Positions 32,488 to 39,687 of a stretch of 64,000 bases of DNA are shown piece after piece (within the stretch, counting starts at the first letter, position 1; every line of letters starts with the position of its first letter). The stretch is from VRUE01 sp963703335 (GTDB lineage Bacteria > Actinomycetota > Thermoleophilia > Solirubrobacterales > 70-9): the NCBI GenBank assembly GCA_963703335.1, contig OY969812.1:1612001-1676000 (forward strand), given 5' to 3'. The translations under genes were made by a program, and so were the position numbers. The notes beneath the pieces were generated by a model, which was not told the DNA's origin, ran no database searches, and saw only the letters and a list, made by a program, of their open reading frames with translations.

Positions 32488-33198
32488 TCAGCCACGCGGT
32501 CGCTTCTTGGCCATTCCCGCACGGCGCGGCAAGTCGGTGGGCGTAGGACCAACCTTTCGGATCAAGTGCAGATGCCGGTGCTCACTGCCGGCGAAGGGGC
32601 CGACGTGGAGGATCTCCTCAGGGCGCATGGCCAGCTTCTGCGCCGCGCGGCCAAGCTGGGACTCCTCCTCGGAGTCGCGCTTGCCCTTCCAAGCGACCAG
32701 GACGCCGTTGTCCTTCAGCAGTGGGGCGGCGAGCTCGGCGAGAGTGGAGAGACGACCGACGGCCCTTGCGGTGACCGCCTCATAGGTCTCGCGACCCTCG
32801 CCTTGCGCGAGCTCCTCAGAGCGAGCGTTGAGGACGCGGGCGTTGGACAGACCAGACACGTCGATCGCACGCCCGATGAAGTCGCACTTGCGACCCACCG
32901 ACTCAATCAGATCGACCTGAGTAGCAGGGAGCGCAACAGCGAGAACAAGACCGGGAAAGCCAGCTCCAGAGCCAATATCCGCGATGGTCTCGGCTTCCCG
33001 GAGCTGTGGGAACTCGAGTCCCGTGAGGCTGTCGGCGACGTGGACGCGCCAGGCGCGGGCTGGGTCGGTGACAGAGCTCACGGACGCCCGCTCTTTCTCG
33101 AGAAGCTCCAGGACACGCGTGATCGCCGCCCTCTGCGCCTCGTCTAGGAAGCGGTCCGGTAGGGGTGAAGCGTCTTGCACTTTTTCGCCGCCAGCCAT
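32488..33198 (-). CDS. rsmG: 16S rRNA m7G methyltransferase RsmG (N-terminus encoded by a palindromic element)
   Basis: This 236-aa SAM methyltransferase has ADIGSGAGFPGLVLA (motif I), DLIESVGRKCDFI, and YEAVTARAVGRLSTLAELAAPLLKDNGVLVAWKGK. It methylates G527 (E. coli numbering) of 16S rRNA. The C-terminal extension TPTDLPRRAGMAKKRPRG is normal for the family. The ATG at 33196-33198 lies in the loop of palindromic element B copy 3, and the first 18 residues (MAGGEKVQDASPLPDRFL) are encoded by its right half. No Shine-Dalgarno is evident and no better start is visible downstream. Confidence 0.94.
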   Translation of the reverse strand: MAGGEKVQDASPLPDRFLDEAQRAAITRVLELLEKERASVSSVTDPARAWRVHVADSLTGLEFPQLREAETIADIGSGAGFPGLVLAVALPATQVDLIESVGRKCDFIGRAIDVSGLSNARVLNARSEELAQGEGRETYEAVTARAVGRLSTLAELAAPLLKDNGVLVAWKGKRDSEEESQLGRAAQKLAMRPEEILHVGPFAGSEHRHLHLIRKVGPTPTDLPRRAGMAKKRPRG

Positions 33199-33260
33199 TG
33201 TCTACAGCCGCAAACGCGACTCGAAAAAGTTAAGCGGAACCCCTACCGGACCGCTTCCTA
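33145..33260. repeat. Palindromic element, family B copy 3 (overlaps rsmG 5' end)
   Basis: Perfect 22-base arms (33145-33166 and 33239-33260) contain CCGGTAGGGGT / ACCCCTACCGG. The inner stem is ACTTTTTCG / CGAAAAAGT (33179-33187 and 33222-33230). It is inverted relative to copy 2, with which it shares most bases outside the outermost arm and the loop. The outer 8-10 bases differ from copy 2 on both arms yet stay complementary. The right arm ends within the last two codons of jag. Confidence 0.93.
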
Positions 33261-33743
33261 CTCGGACACAAGTGGAGCGACGACCACGCAACGGCGCGGC
33301 TCGTCCCCTTCGCTATAAGTCTCGACCCCCGAGCGCTCCTTTAGGTGCTCGTGGACGACGCGCCGCTCCTGAGCACTCATCGGATCCATCTCGACCGTGT
33401 GGTTACCGGTCAGGGCCTGCTCGGCAGCCCGATCAGCCCGAGCGGTAAGCGTCTCCCGCCGCCGCTGCCGATACCCAGCCGCATCGACCACGACGCGCTT
33501 GCGCTCCCGCATTCCCCGAAAGGCTGCCTGGTAGGCAATCAACTGCAGCGCATCGATCGTCTGCCCACGCTTGCCAATCAGCAGCCCATAGTCGTCGTCG
33601 CCGGCGACGGAGGCGGTAATCCGATCGCCGTCCTCGACGACATCGACGTCGCCATCCAAGTCGAGCTCGTCGAGCACCTCCTCAACAAGCTCTCTCACAC
33701 GCTCAGCAGGCTCCGTCGGCCAGTCGTCAGCAATCTCACCCAC
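33258..33743 (-). CDS. jag: Jag/KhpB family RNA-binding protein
   Basis: This 161-aa protein has a KH domain with DDYGLLIGKRGQTIDALQLIAYQA (GKRG is the GxxG loop). An R3H domain follows: ARADRAAEQALTGNHTVEMDPMSAQERRVVHEHLKE. Linker and C-terminus are typical (GDEPRRCVVVAP). The Jag-N domain seen in Bacillus is missing, as in many short actinobacterial forms. It binds RNA and is linked to cell-wall growth control. It follows yidC in the classic rpmH-rnpA-yidD-yidC-jag-rsmG order. Confidence 0.95.
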   Translation of the reverse strand: MGEIADDWPTEPAERVRELVEEVLDELDLDGDVDVVEDGDRITASVAGDDDYGLLIGKRGQTIDALQLIAYQAAFRGMRERKRVVVDAAGYRQRRRETLTARADRAAEQALTGNHTVEMDPMSAQERRVVHEHLKERSGVETYSEGDEPRRCVVVAPLVSE

Positions 33744-33770
33744 AACGGCACCCTATCCCAGCCAAGGACC

Positions 33771-33797
33771 AAAGCGGAGGGCCAGGCCCTCCGCTTT
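33771..33797. terminator. Hairpin directly after yidC
   Basis: Arms AAAGCGGAGGGCC (33771-33783) and GGCCCTCCGCTTT (33785-33797) are perfectly complementary around one base. It abuts the yidC stop codon, and on the minus strand it precedes jag by 27 bp. The short A/T ends (AAA/TTT) make it a weak terminator or attenuator, or an RNA-processing site between yidC and jag. Confidence 0.6.
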
Positions 33798-34577
33798 CTA
33801 CCGCCGCTTCTTCTTCTTCCTCGGCGGCGGAGGCGGCGGCTTTGCTTCAACGGCAGCAGTAGCCGTAGCCATCTGTGGTGGCGGAACAACCCGCTGGATT
33901 ACATACTGCTGGCCAATCGTCCAGACATTGGTCGTGATCCAGTAGAGGATCAGACCGGCCGGGAAGTTGATGATGAGCGGGACGAAGATGAAGGGCAGCA
34001 GCAGCATCATCGTCCGCTGGCTTTTCTCCGCCGTAACCGCCATCACAAGGCCCGAAACCAGCTGCGTGCCCACGTAGAGGACGAGAAGTGCGACCAGCAC
34101 CCCACCAGTGGCCTTCGCGGTCAGGTCAGGGATAAAGAGGAAGCTCTCACCCCAGTTACCCGGCGGAACTTCGCTGCACACCTTCGCGGTCTGTCCGCAG
34201 ATGTCGTAACGCAGGTCGTGCTGCAGCACGTAGAAGAGGGTGATGAAAACCGGCAGCTGCGCCAGCAGCGGGACACAGGAGGCGAGCGGGTTGACTTTGT
34301 TCTCCTGGTAGAAGCGCATCATCTCCTGCTGCATGCGCTGCCGGTCGTTTTTGAACTTCGCCTGGATCTCCTTGATCTGTGGCTGCAGCGCCTGCATGGC
34401 CCGCATGCCCTTCAGCTGCCTGTAGGTAAGTGGGATCAGCAGCGTGCGCATCGCAATCGTGAGAGCGATGATCGCGCCGCCCCAGCTGAGTCCAGCGTCG
34501 TGGAAGAAGTTGAGGATTTCGTCCGCGATGTCGACCAGGAATTGGGGGGCAAGCTGAAACGCAACCGGCAACATCAA
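33798..34577 (-). CDS. yidC: Membrane protein insertase YidC/OxaI
   Basis: This 259-aa protein inserts and folds membrane proteins. Its five-helix core is visible, with LTIAMRTLLIPLTYRQLKGMRAMQALQPQIKEIQAKFKNDRQRMQQEMMRFYQENKVNP, the signature of the cytoplasmic coiled loop. CVPLLAQLPVFITLFYVL and LPFIFVPLIINFPAGLILYWITTNVWTIGQQ follow. The C-terminus is Pro/Lys-rich and basic, which helps ribosome binding. Start is TTG at 34577 or the ATG next to it, overlapping the yidD stop. Confidence 0.96.
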   Translation of the reverse strand: MMLPVAFQLAPQFLVDIADEILNFFHDAGLSWGGAIIALTIAMRTLLIPLTYRQLKGMRAMQALQPQIKEIQAKFKNDRQRMQQEMMRFYQENKVNPLASCVPLLAQLPVFITLFYVLQHDLRYDICGQTAKVCSEVPPGNWGESFLFIPDLTAKATGGVLVALLVLYVGTQLVSGLVMAVTAEKSQRTMMLLLPFIFVPLIINFPAGLILYWITTNVWTIGQQYVIQRVVPPPQMATATAAVEAKPPPPPPRKKKKRR

Positions 34578-34846
34578 GAGTGCACCTCACCGTGGTAGGC
34601 AGCGGGGTCGACGGGCCCAACCTTGAGCGTGAAGTCCTTCGGCACTGGGTCAAAACCCCCATGGCTGAAGGGATTGCAACGCAGAATCCGCCAGGCGGCA
34701 AGCAGCGACCCGCGAATTGCGCCGAAACGGCGGATCGACTCGACCGCATAGGAGGAGCAGGACGGCTCGTAGCGACAGCGGCGTGGAAGACCCGGCGAGA
34801 TCCAGCGCTGGTAGGCGGTGATCAGGGCCAGCAGGGCGCGTTTCAC
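34574..34846 (-). CDS. yidD: Membrane protein insertion efficiency factor YidD
   Basis: This 90-aa protein has the YidD signature: LLALITAYQRWISPGLPRRCRYEPSCSSYAVESIRRFGAIRGSLLAAWRILRCNPFSHGGFDPVP, including the three conserved Cys. It assists YidC. The GTG start at 34844-34846 overlaps the rnpA stop by 4 nt and lies inside the parS site at 34840-34853. Confidence 0.95.
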   Translation of the reverse strand: MKRALLALITAYQRWISPGLPRRCRYEPSCSSYAVESIRRFGAIRGSLLAAWRILRCNPFSHGGFDPVPKDFTLKVGPVDPAAYHGEVHS

Positions 34847-34853
34847 GTGGAAC
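34840..34853. promoter_or_regulatory. parS: parS centromere-like site (ParB-binding)
   Basis: GTTTCACGTGGAAC on the plus strand is GTTCCACGTGAAAC on the other, matching the core of the bacterial parS consensus (TGTTCCACGTGAAACA). It spans the rnpA/yidD junction, 3-4 kb from parAB and within 1 kb of dnaA. I saw no second good match in the window. Confidence 0.85.
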
Positions 34854-35211
34854 GCTCCTTCCCTGGAGAACCCGCCAGCGCCTCTTCGATGCTGGTCCGC
34901 ACGCCGGGAGAGCCTTCGCGCTCGATTAGGTCGCTGATCTCAGGGCGAGCTACCAGGACGAAGTCGTGGCGGGCGGGAAGACGATCGGCAAGCCCCCAGA
35001 AGGCCTCTCGCAGGACCCGCTTGACGCGATTGCGGTCGACGGCGCCGCCGATCTTCCGACTAACCGAAACGCCGAGCCTCACTTCGTCGTCCTCCTCGTC
35101 CTTGCGAGGGAAGCTGTAGAGAACGAGGTAGCGAGTGGCATGTGATGACCCGTCGCGATAGACGCGGTCGAACTCGCCGCTACGCGAAAGGCGGCGTCGT
35201 TTCGCCGCCAT
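34843..35211 (-). CDS. rnpA: Ribonuclease P protein component
   Basis: This 122-aa basic protein has the RnpA core RLGVSVSRKIGGAVDRNRVKRVLREAFW (RNRVKR is diagnostic) and LVARPEI. It is the protein subunit that helps the P RNA mature tRNA 5' ends. It starts one base before the rpmH stop region (TAG-ATG) and overlaps yidD. An insertion of acidic residues (RKDEEDDEV) lies near residue 35. Confidence 0.95.
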   Translation of the reverse strand: MAAKRRRLSRSGEFDRVYRDGSSHATRYLVLYSFPRKDEEDDEVRLGVSVSRKIGGAVDRNRVKRVLREAFWGLADRLPARHDFVLVARPEISDLIEREGSPGVRTSIEEALAGSPGKERST

Positions 35212-35346
35212 CTAAGGGGTGAGGCGCTTCCGGCCTTTGCGACGGCGGCGCTTGAGGATCGCTCGACCTCCGCGCGTGCTCATCCGCGCCCGGAACCCGT
35301 GCGTCTTCGCCCGCTTCCGCTTCTTCGGCTGATAAGTCCGCTTCAT
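35212..35346 (-). CDS. rpmH: 50S ribosomal protein L34
   Basis: This 44-aa protein reads MKRTYQPKKRKRAKTHGFRA, then RMSTRGGRAILKRRRRKGRKRLTP. That is a complete L34, with the usual KRTYQP start and the TRGGRAILKRRR..GRKRL core. It begins the minus-strand ribosome/membrane operon and faces dnaA. Confidence 0.97.
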   Translation of the reverse strand: MKRTYQPKKRKRAKTHGFRARMSTRGGRAILKRRRRKGRKRLTP

Positions 35347-35394
35347 CGGGCGTCGCAGTATACGGATGGTTCAGCTAACAGTGAGGCGTGTCTC

Positions 35395-35475
35395 GCGCGG
35401 GTGGCATATGGGAGGGGGGTCGAGGACGTAAACCTCGCCCGCAGGCCCCCCTCCCATATGACAGGACCCGTGCGC
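35395..35475. repeat. Palindromic element, family A copy 2 (rpmH-dnaA intergenic)
   Basis: Inner arms ATATGGGAGGGGGG (35406-35419) and CCCCCCTCCCATAT (35446-35459) are perfect. The outer arms are CGGGT (35398-35402) and ACCCG (35466-35470), with the conserved unpaired GGC / GACAGG sides. The core TCGAGGACGTAAACCTCG differs from copy 1 by one base. It fills much of the 212-bp gap between divergent rpmH and dnaA. The rest of that gap shows no clear DnaA box. Confidence 0.92.
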
Positions 35476-35558
35476 CACTCCGCTGAGCAAATGATTTTGG
35501 CGGCATTTGCGGAGGGACCAATTTCAGCCCATCCAGGCGCCGCTATGGTCGGCCGCCG

Positions 35559-36887
35559 GTGCACGATGACGCGCAAAGACAAGATCTCGAGTCCCTTTGG
35601 CGGGACGTCCGGGGCCGCCTCCAGGCCTCTGTCCCCCCGTCGACTTTCCAACTCTGGCTGGAACCACTGGGGGTCGTCGGCGTCCAGGGCGAGACCCTCC
35701 TCCTCAGCGCTCCGGACGGCATCCGGACCTGGACGGAGCGGCGCTATTCCGGGCTGATCGAGGAGGCCCTGGCAGGCGCCGGAGCACAACTGCGCGTCGT
35801 TCGCTTTGTGGCCGAGGGCGACACGGCAGGAGGCGGGCCTGCCTGCCGACCGGGCCTGGACCTCAACGTCAACTACACCTTCGACCGCTTCGTTATCGGC
35901 GCCGGAAACCGCGCTGCGCATGCTGCGGCCCTGGCCGTCGCCGAGGCGCCCTCAGAGGCCTACAACCCTCTCTTCCTCCACGGCCCCCCGGGGCTCGGCA
36001 AGACCCACCTCCTAGTCGCGATCGCCAACTACCTGGAAACCTCGGCGCCCGGCTTGAATGTCCGCTACACGACCGCGGAGTGCTTCACCAACGAGTTCGT
36101 CACAGCCCTGCGCAGTGCTGGCGCCGAGGGATTCAAGCGGCGCTACCGGGATCTCGATGTTCTGCTCGTCGATGACGTTCAGTTCCTCGAGGGCAAGCGC
36201 CATACCGAGGACGAGTTCTTCCACACCTTCAACGCGCTCTACGAAGGCGGCAGCCAGCTGGTCCTGTCCGCCGATCGCATTCCAAGCGAGCTCTCGACCC
36301 TCGAGTCCCGCTTGCGTGATCGCTTCGAGTGGGGGCTAACTGTCCCCGTCGAACCACCCAATCTGGCGACCCGCTTAACCGTCCTGCGCCGCTTGGTCCG
36401 GGAGGCGGGGGTTGATACCGAGGGAGATGTACTCGGCGAGCTCGCCCGCCGCATCGACATCAACGTGCGTCAGCTGCACGGTGCGCTGACCCGCGTTATC
36501 GCCCACGCCTCGCTTACCGCCAAGCCGCTCAGTCCCGAGCTCGTCGACGCCGTCATCCCCAAAGCGGTGCGCTTGCCTGAGCGAACTCCAGTCGAGGAGA
36601 TTCAGCAGCGGGTTTCCGCCGCCTTCGGGATCTCCCGGGCCGAGCTGGTTGGCTCCACCCGTGCCGCCACCCCCCTCAGCGCCCGGCAGGTCGCGATCTA
36701 CCTCACTCGCGAGATGACCGACCTCTCACTGCCGCAGATCGGCCGACTCTACGGCGGACGCGACCACTCCACCGTCATCAACTCGATCCGTCGTGCCGAA
36801 GCCCGCTTCAGCGAGGATGCGACTCTTGCCGCGCAGGTCAAGGAGCTACGCACCGCAATCCACAACGGCTCCACAGGTCGGTCCTAA
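35559..36887 (+). CDS. dnaA: Chromosomal replication initiator DnaA
   Basis: This 442-aa protein starts with GTG at 35559. It has domain I (LESLWRDVRGRLQASVPPSTFQLWLEPL), a short linker, and the AAA+ domain with Walker A GPPGLGKTH and Walker B VLLVDDVQFLEGKRHTEDEFFHTFNAL. Domain IV carries the DnaA-box-binding signature LPQIGRLYGGRDHSTVINSIRRAE. It melts oriC and loads the helicase. At 442 aa it lacks the long domain II of Streptomyces. Confidence 0.97.
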   Translation: MHDDAQRQDLESLWRDVRGRLQASVPPSTFQLWLEPLGVVGVQGETLLLSAPDGIRTWTERRYSGLIEEALAGAGAQLRVVRFVAEGDTAGGGPACRPGLDLNVNYTFDRFVIGAGNRAAHAAALAVAEAPSEAYNPLFLHGPPGLGKTHLLVAIANYLETSAPGLNVRYTTAECFTNEFVTALRSAGAEGFKRRYRDLDVLLVDDVQFLEGKRHTEDEFFHTFNALYEGGSQLVLSADRIPSELSTLESRLRDRFEWGLTVPVEPPNLATRLTVLRRLVREAGVDTEGDVLGELARRIDINVRQLHGALTRVIAHASLTAKPLSPELVDAVIPKAVRLPERTPVEEIQQRVSAAFGISRAELVGSTRAATPLSARQVAIYLTREMTDLSLPQIGRLYGGRDHSTVINSIRRAEARFSEDATLAAQVKELRTAIHNGSTGRS

Positions 36888-37023
36888 CGGCCGACGGCAC
36901 TGTAAGAATCAATGCTTTCCCACAGATCTCTCCACAGCCCGCTAACGGCTAGCTGATGCGGAGTTCTCGCCGTCCTCGCGCTTTTCCACAAGTCCTATTC
37001 CAACTCAAGAAGGCATCAATCAC
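36856..37023 (+). other. oriC: oriC region: DnaA-box-like cluster between dnaA and dnaN
   Basis: The 136-bp intergenic region contains three close matches to the DnaA box (TTATCCACA) in one orientation: TTTCCCACA (36916-36924), CTCTCCACA (36928-36936) and TTTTCCACA (36982-36990). Two weaker ones lie in the last codons of dnaA: CAATCCACA (36856-36864) and GGCTCCACA (36867-36875). No exact TTATCCACA is present. The region is compact for an origin and has only a short AT-rich part near 36985-37023. Confidence 0.72.
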
Positions 37024-38130
37024 TTGAAGCTGACAACCAAACGTGACGAGCTCGTCGCAAAGCTCTCGGTGGTCTCCCGAGCTGTATCAACGCGCGCCGC
37101 GACCCAGTCGCTTTCCGGAATCCTTCTCAGTGCGGATGGAGATGGCGTCAGCCTCTGCGCAACCGATCTCGAGATGGGCTTGAAGACAAAGCTTGCCGCT
37201 GAGACCGACGGCAATGGTTCCGTTCTCCTACCCGGCCGCCTCGTCGCCGAGGTCTCGCGCTCACTGGGCGATCCGACGGTTGAGATCGAGTTGCGCGAGT
37301 CAGAGCGCGACGTTGAGATCCGCAGCGGCGGCTCCAGCTTTCACCTGCGAGTGCTGCCAAGCGAGGACTTCCCCACGTTCCCGGAGGAAGAGGGCGAGCC
37401 ACTTTCGATTCCGGCACCAGCACTGGCGGCGACGGTTGAGCTGGTTGCCCGCGCGGCCTCGCGCGACGACATGCGCCCGGTACTCACCGGGGTGCTGGTC
37501 AGCGCCAGTGGCTCGGAGATGACGATGGTCGCCACCGACTCCTACCGCCTCGCGGTCAAGCGCACTGAGTTGGACGCGGCGATTGGCGGCGAGCTCGAGG
37601 CAAACATCCCGGCCAAGGCATTGCGCGAGTTGGGCAGGATCGTCTCTGCTGACGGCGTCGAGACGGTTTCGGTTGCTCTGCAGCGCAACCAGGCCATTTT
37701 CAAGGCAGGGGAGATCGTCCTCAACACGAGGCTGATTGAGGGGCAGTTCCCCAACTTTCGACAACTCCTGCCGGAGTCCTACGAGCACGACGTCAGGCTG
37801 CCGCGCCCCGAGTTGCTGGACGTCACGCGCCGGATCAGCCAGCTCGCGCAACGCAACGCGCCGTTGCGGCTTTCCTTTGTCCCGGGGGAGCTGACGATCG
37901 CTGCCTCGACACCCGATGTCGGCGACGCCGAAGAGACGATGCCGGCCGCCTTCGAGGGCGAGCCGCTGGAGATCGGCTTCAACCCCGAGTTCCTGCGCGA
38001 GGGGATCGAAAGCGTCGAGGGCGACGAGATAGTGCTGCGCTTGATCTCGCCCTTGCGGCCCGGTCTGCTGCAGCCGGTCGACAACGAAGACTTCCGCTAC
38101 CTGGTGATGCCGATCCGCCTCAACGTGTGA
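37024..38130 (+). CDS. dnaN: DNA polymerase III sliding clamp (beta subunit)
   Basis: This 368-aa protein starts with TTG at 37024 and has the three-domain clamp structure. Landmarks are LSGILLSADGDGVSLCATDLEMGLK, the central LTGVLVSASGSEMTMVATDSYRLAVKR, and the C-terminal GFNPEFLREGIESVEGDEIVLRLISPLRPGLLQPVDNEDFRYLVMPIRL. It tethers polymerase to DNA. It lies directly after oriC and is followed eight bases later by recF. Confidence 0.97.
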   Translation: MKLTTKRDELVAKLSVVSRAVSTRAATQSLSGILLSADGDGVSLCATDLEMGLKTKLAAETDGNGSVLLPGRLVAEVSRSLGDPTVEIELRESERDVEIRSGGSSFHLRVLPSEDFPTFPEEEGEPLSIPAPALAATVELVARAASRDDMRPVLTGVLVSASGSEMTMVATDSYRLAVKRTELDAAIGGELEANIPAKALRELGRIVSADGVETVSVALQRNQAIFKAGEIVLNTRLIEGQFPNFRQLLPESYEHDVRLPRPELLDVTRRISQLAQRNAPLRLSFVPGELTIAASTPDVGDAEETMPAAFEGEPLEIGFNPEFLREGIESVEGDEIVLRLISPLRPGLLQPVDNEDFRYLVMPIRLNV

Positions 38131-38137
38131 GGCCGCG

Positions 38138-39229
38138 GTGTTGGTCTCCGCCGTCGAAGCGAGGCCGCTGCGGAGTCTGACGCAGGCTCAGATCGAGCTG
38201 GGCCCCGGAATCGTCAGCCTCGTCGGCCCCAATGGGGTCGGCAAGACGAACTTGCTCGAGGCTCTCTACTTCGCTCTGACCGGACGCTCGTTTCGAACTT
38301 CTGACCGGCGCGATCTAATCCCCTTCGGTGGGTCCTTTGCCCGCGCCGAAGCGACGATTCGTGATCAGGACGGGATCGAGCGGCGCCTGCTTGCCTCCGT
38401 CAGCCGTGGCGAGGGGCGCCGGCATTTGCTCGACGGCAACGCCGCCGATCCGGCCACGCTGGCGCGCAGCAGACCGCCCGTCGCGGTTTTCTCGCCGGAC
38501 CGGCTCAGCTTGATCAAGGGACCGCCGGCCGAGCGCCGTGCCCATCTGGACGGTTTTGTCGTTGCTCGCTGGCCACACCGCGCCGAGCTGCGCCAGCGCT
38601 TCGGCCAGGCGCTGGCGCAGCGAAACGCTCTGGTCGCTCGTTTGGCAGCGGGCCACGGGGCACCGACTCAGCTGGATACCTGGGACACAACCGTTGCCGA
38701 GTCTGCAGCGGCGCTGATTGCGGCTCGAGCGGAGGCGGTCGCCGAGCTCGCCGAGCCGTTCAGGACAGCCGCGGCGGAACTAGGCCTCGAGGGAGGCGGA
38801 GAGATCGAGTACGCACCGCGCGCCGTCGGCTCCGCCGAAGAGATCCGTGCCGGCTTGGCCGAGCGCCGTGAGTCCGACCTGCGACTCGGGCGAACTTCCT
38901 GGGGTCCTCACCTAGACGAGCTCAAGATCTCCGCCGCCGGACGCTCCCTGCGCCGGTACGGCTCGCAGGGCCAGCAACGCGCGGCGCTCCTTGCCTTGCT
39001 TTTCGCCGAGCGTGACGCCCTATTGGCGGCCCGGCAGGTCGTGCCACTGTTGCTCCTCGACGATGTGATGAGCGAGCTTGACCCGGATCGACGCCAGCGA
39101 TTGGTCGAGCGGCTGGCCAGCGGCGGCCAGGCCTTGATCACTGCCGCCGCCGAGGACTCACTGCCGGCAGCGTCGCTGCGCCACGTCGTGCGGATGCCCC
39201 TTTTCTCCGAGCGGGCGGCTGCGGCATGA
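38138..39229 (+). CDS. recF: DNA replication and repair protein RecF
   Basis: This 363-aa protein is an SMC-like ATPase with Walker A GPNGVGKTN (about residues 31-39), the signature GSQGQQRAALLALLFAE and Walker B PLLLLDDVMSELD. It promotes RecA loading at gaps. It starts with GTG at 38138, and its stop overlaps the next start by 4 nt (ATGA). Gene order dnaA-dnaN-recF is standard. Confidence 0.95.
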   Translation: MLVSAVEARPLRSLTQAQIELGPGIVSLVGPNGVGKTNLLEALYFALTGRSFRTSDRRDLIPFGGSFARAEATIRDQDGIERRLLASVSRGEGRRHLLDGNAADPATLARSRPPVAVFSPDRLSLIKGPPAERRAHLDGFVVARWPHRAELRQRFGQALAQRNALVARLAAGHGAPTQLDTWDTTVAESAAALIAARAEAVAELAEPFRTAAAELGLEGGGEIEYAPRAVGSAEEIRAGLAERRESDLRLGRTSWGPHLDELKISAAGRSLRRYGSQGQQRAALLALLFAERDALLAARQVVPLLLLDDVMSELDPDRRQRLVERLASGGQALITAAAEDSLPAASLRHVVRMPLFSERAAAA

Positions 39230-39531
39230 GCCGCCGCTCCGCCCCGCGACCAGCCGGAACAGCCCTCCGCGCGGCGCTCGAGCGGGCGGCCCCGAAGACG
39301 CCCCTCGCCGCCCTGCAGGCAGCCTGGTCGGAGGTCGTCGGGGAACGCATCGCGACGGTTGCCAGTCCGGTCTCGGAACGCGCGGGAGAGGTCACCGTCA
39401 GCTGCTCGGATTCCGTCTGGGCGCAGGAGTTGGATTTGATGCAAGCGCAGCTCATCGAGCGGCTAGAGGACAAGCTCGGCGAGCAAGCGCCGAAGAGTTT
39501 GCGCTTCCGTGTGAGTGATGACGAAAAGTAA
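39226..39531 (+). CDS. DUF721/DciA-like protein
   Basis: This 101-aa protein fits the DUF721 family: PLAALQAAWSEVVGERIATVASPVSERAGEVTVSCSDSVWAQELDLMQAQLIERLEDKLG, with the W..VVG and WAQEL marks. DUF721 proteins between recF and gyrB are common in actinobacteria, and family members (DciA) help load the replicative helicase DnaB. It overlaps recF by 4 nt. Confidence 0.88.
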   Translation: MSRRSAPRPAGTALRAALERAAPKTPLAALQAAWSEVVGERIATVASPVSERAGEVTVSCSDSVWAQELDLMQAQLIERLEDKLGEQAPKSLRFRVSDDEK

Positions 39532-39623
39532 TTTCAATTATCGTGATTTGCAGGGCTTTTATTTCCTCCGAGGCGTCCGGCGGAGGGTCCAAACTGGTAT
39601 CCTTATGTCAACTTGCTTTTCTG

Positions 39624-39666
39624 CCCCGACCCTGGGCGGCAACAGCCCAAACGGTCGGGGTTTTCT
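39624..39666 (+). terminator. Rho-independent terminator upstream of gyrB
   Basis: Stem CCCCGACC (39624-39631) / GGTCGGGG (39653-39660) has an inner TGGGC/GCCCA pairing and is followed by TTTTCT. It lies 93 bp after the DUF721 gene and 28 bp before the gyrB start. It could end the dnaN-recF transcript or act as an attenuator in the gyrB leader. Confidence 0.75.
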
Positions 39667-39687
39667 ATGAGAGCGGGAAGGGATTAA

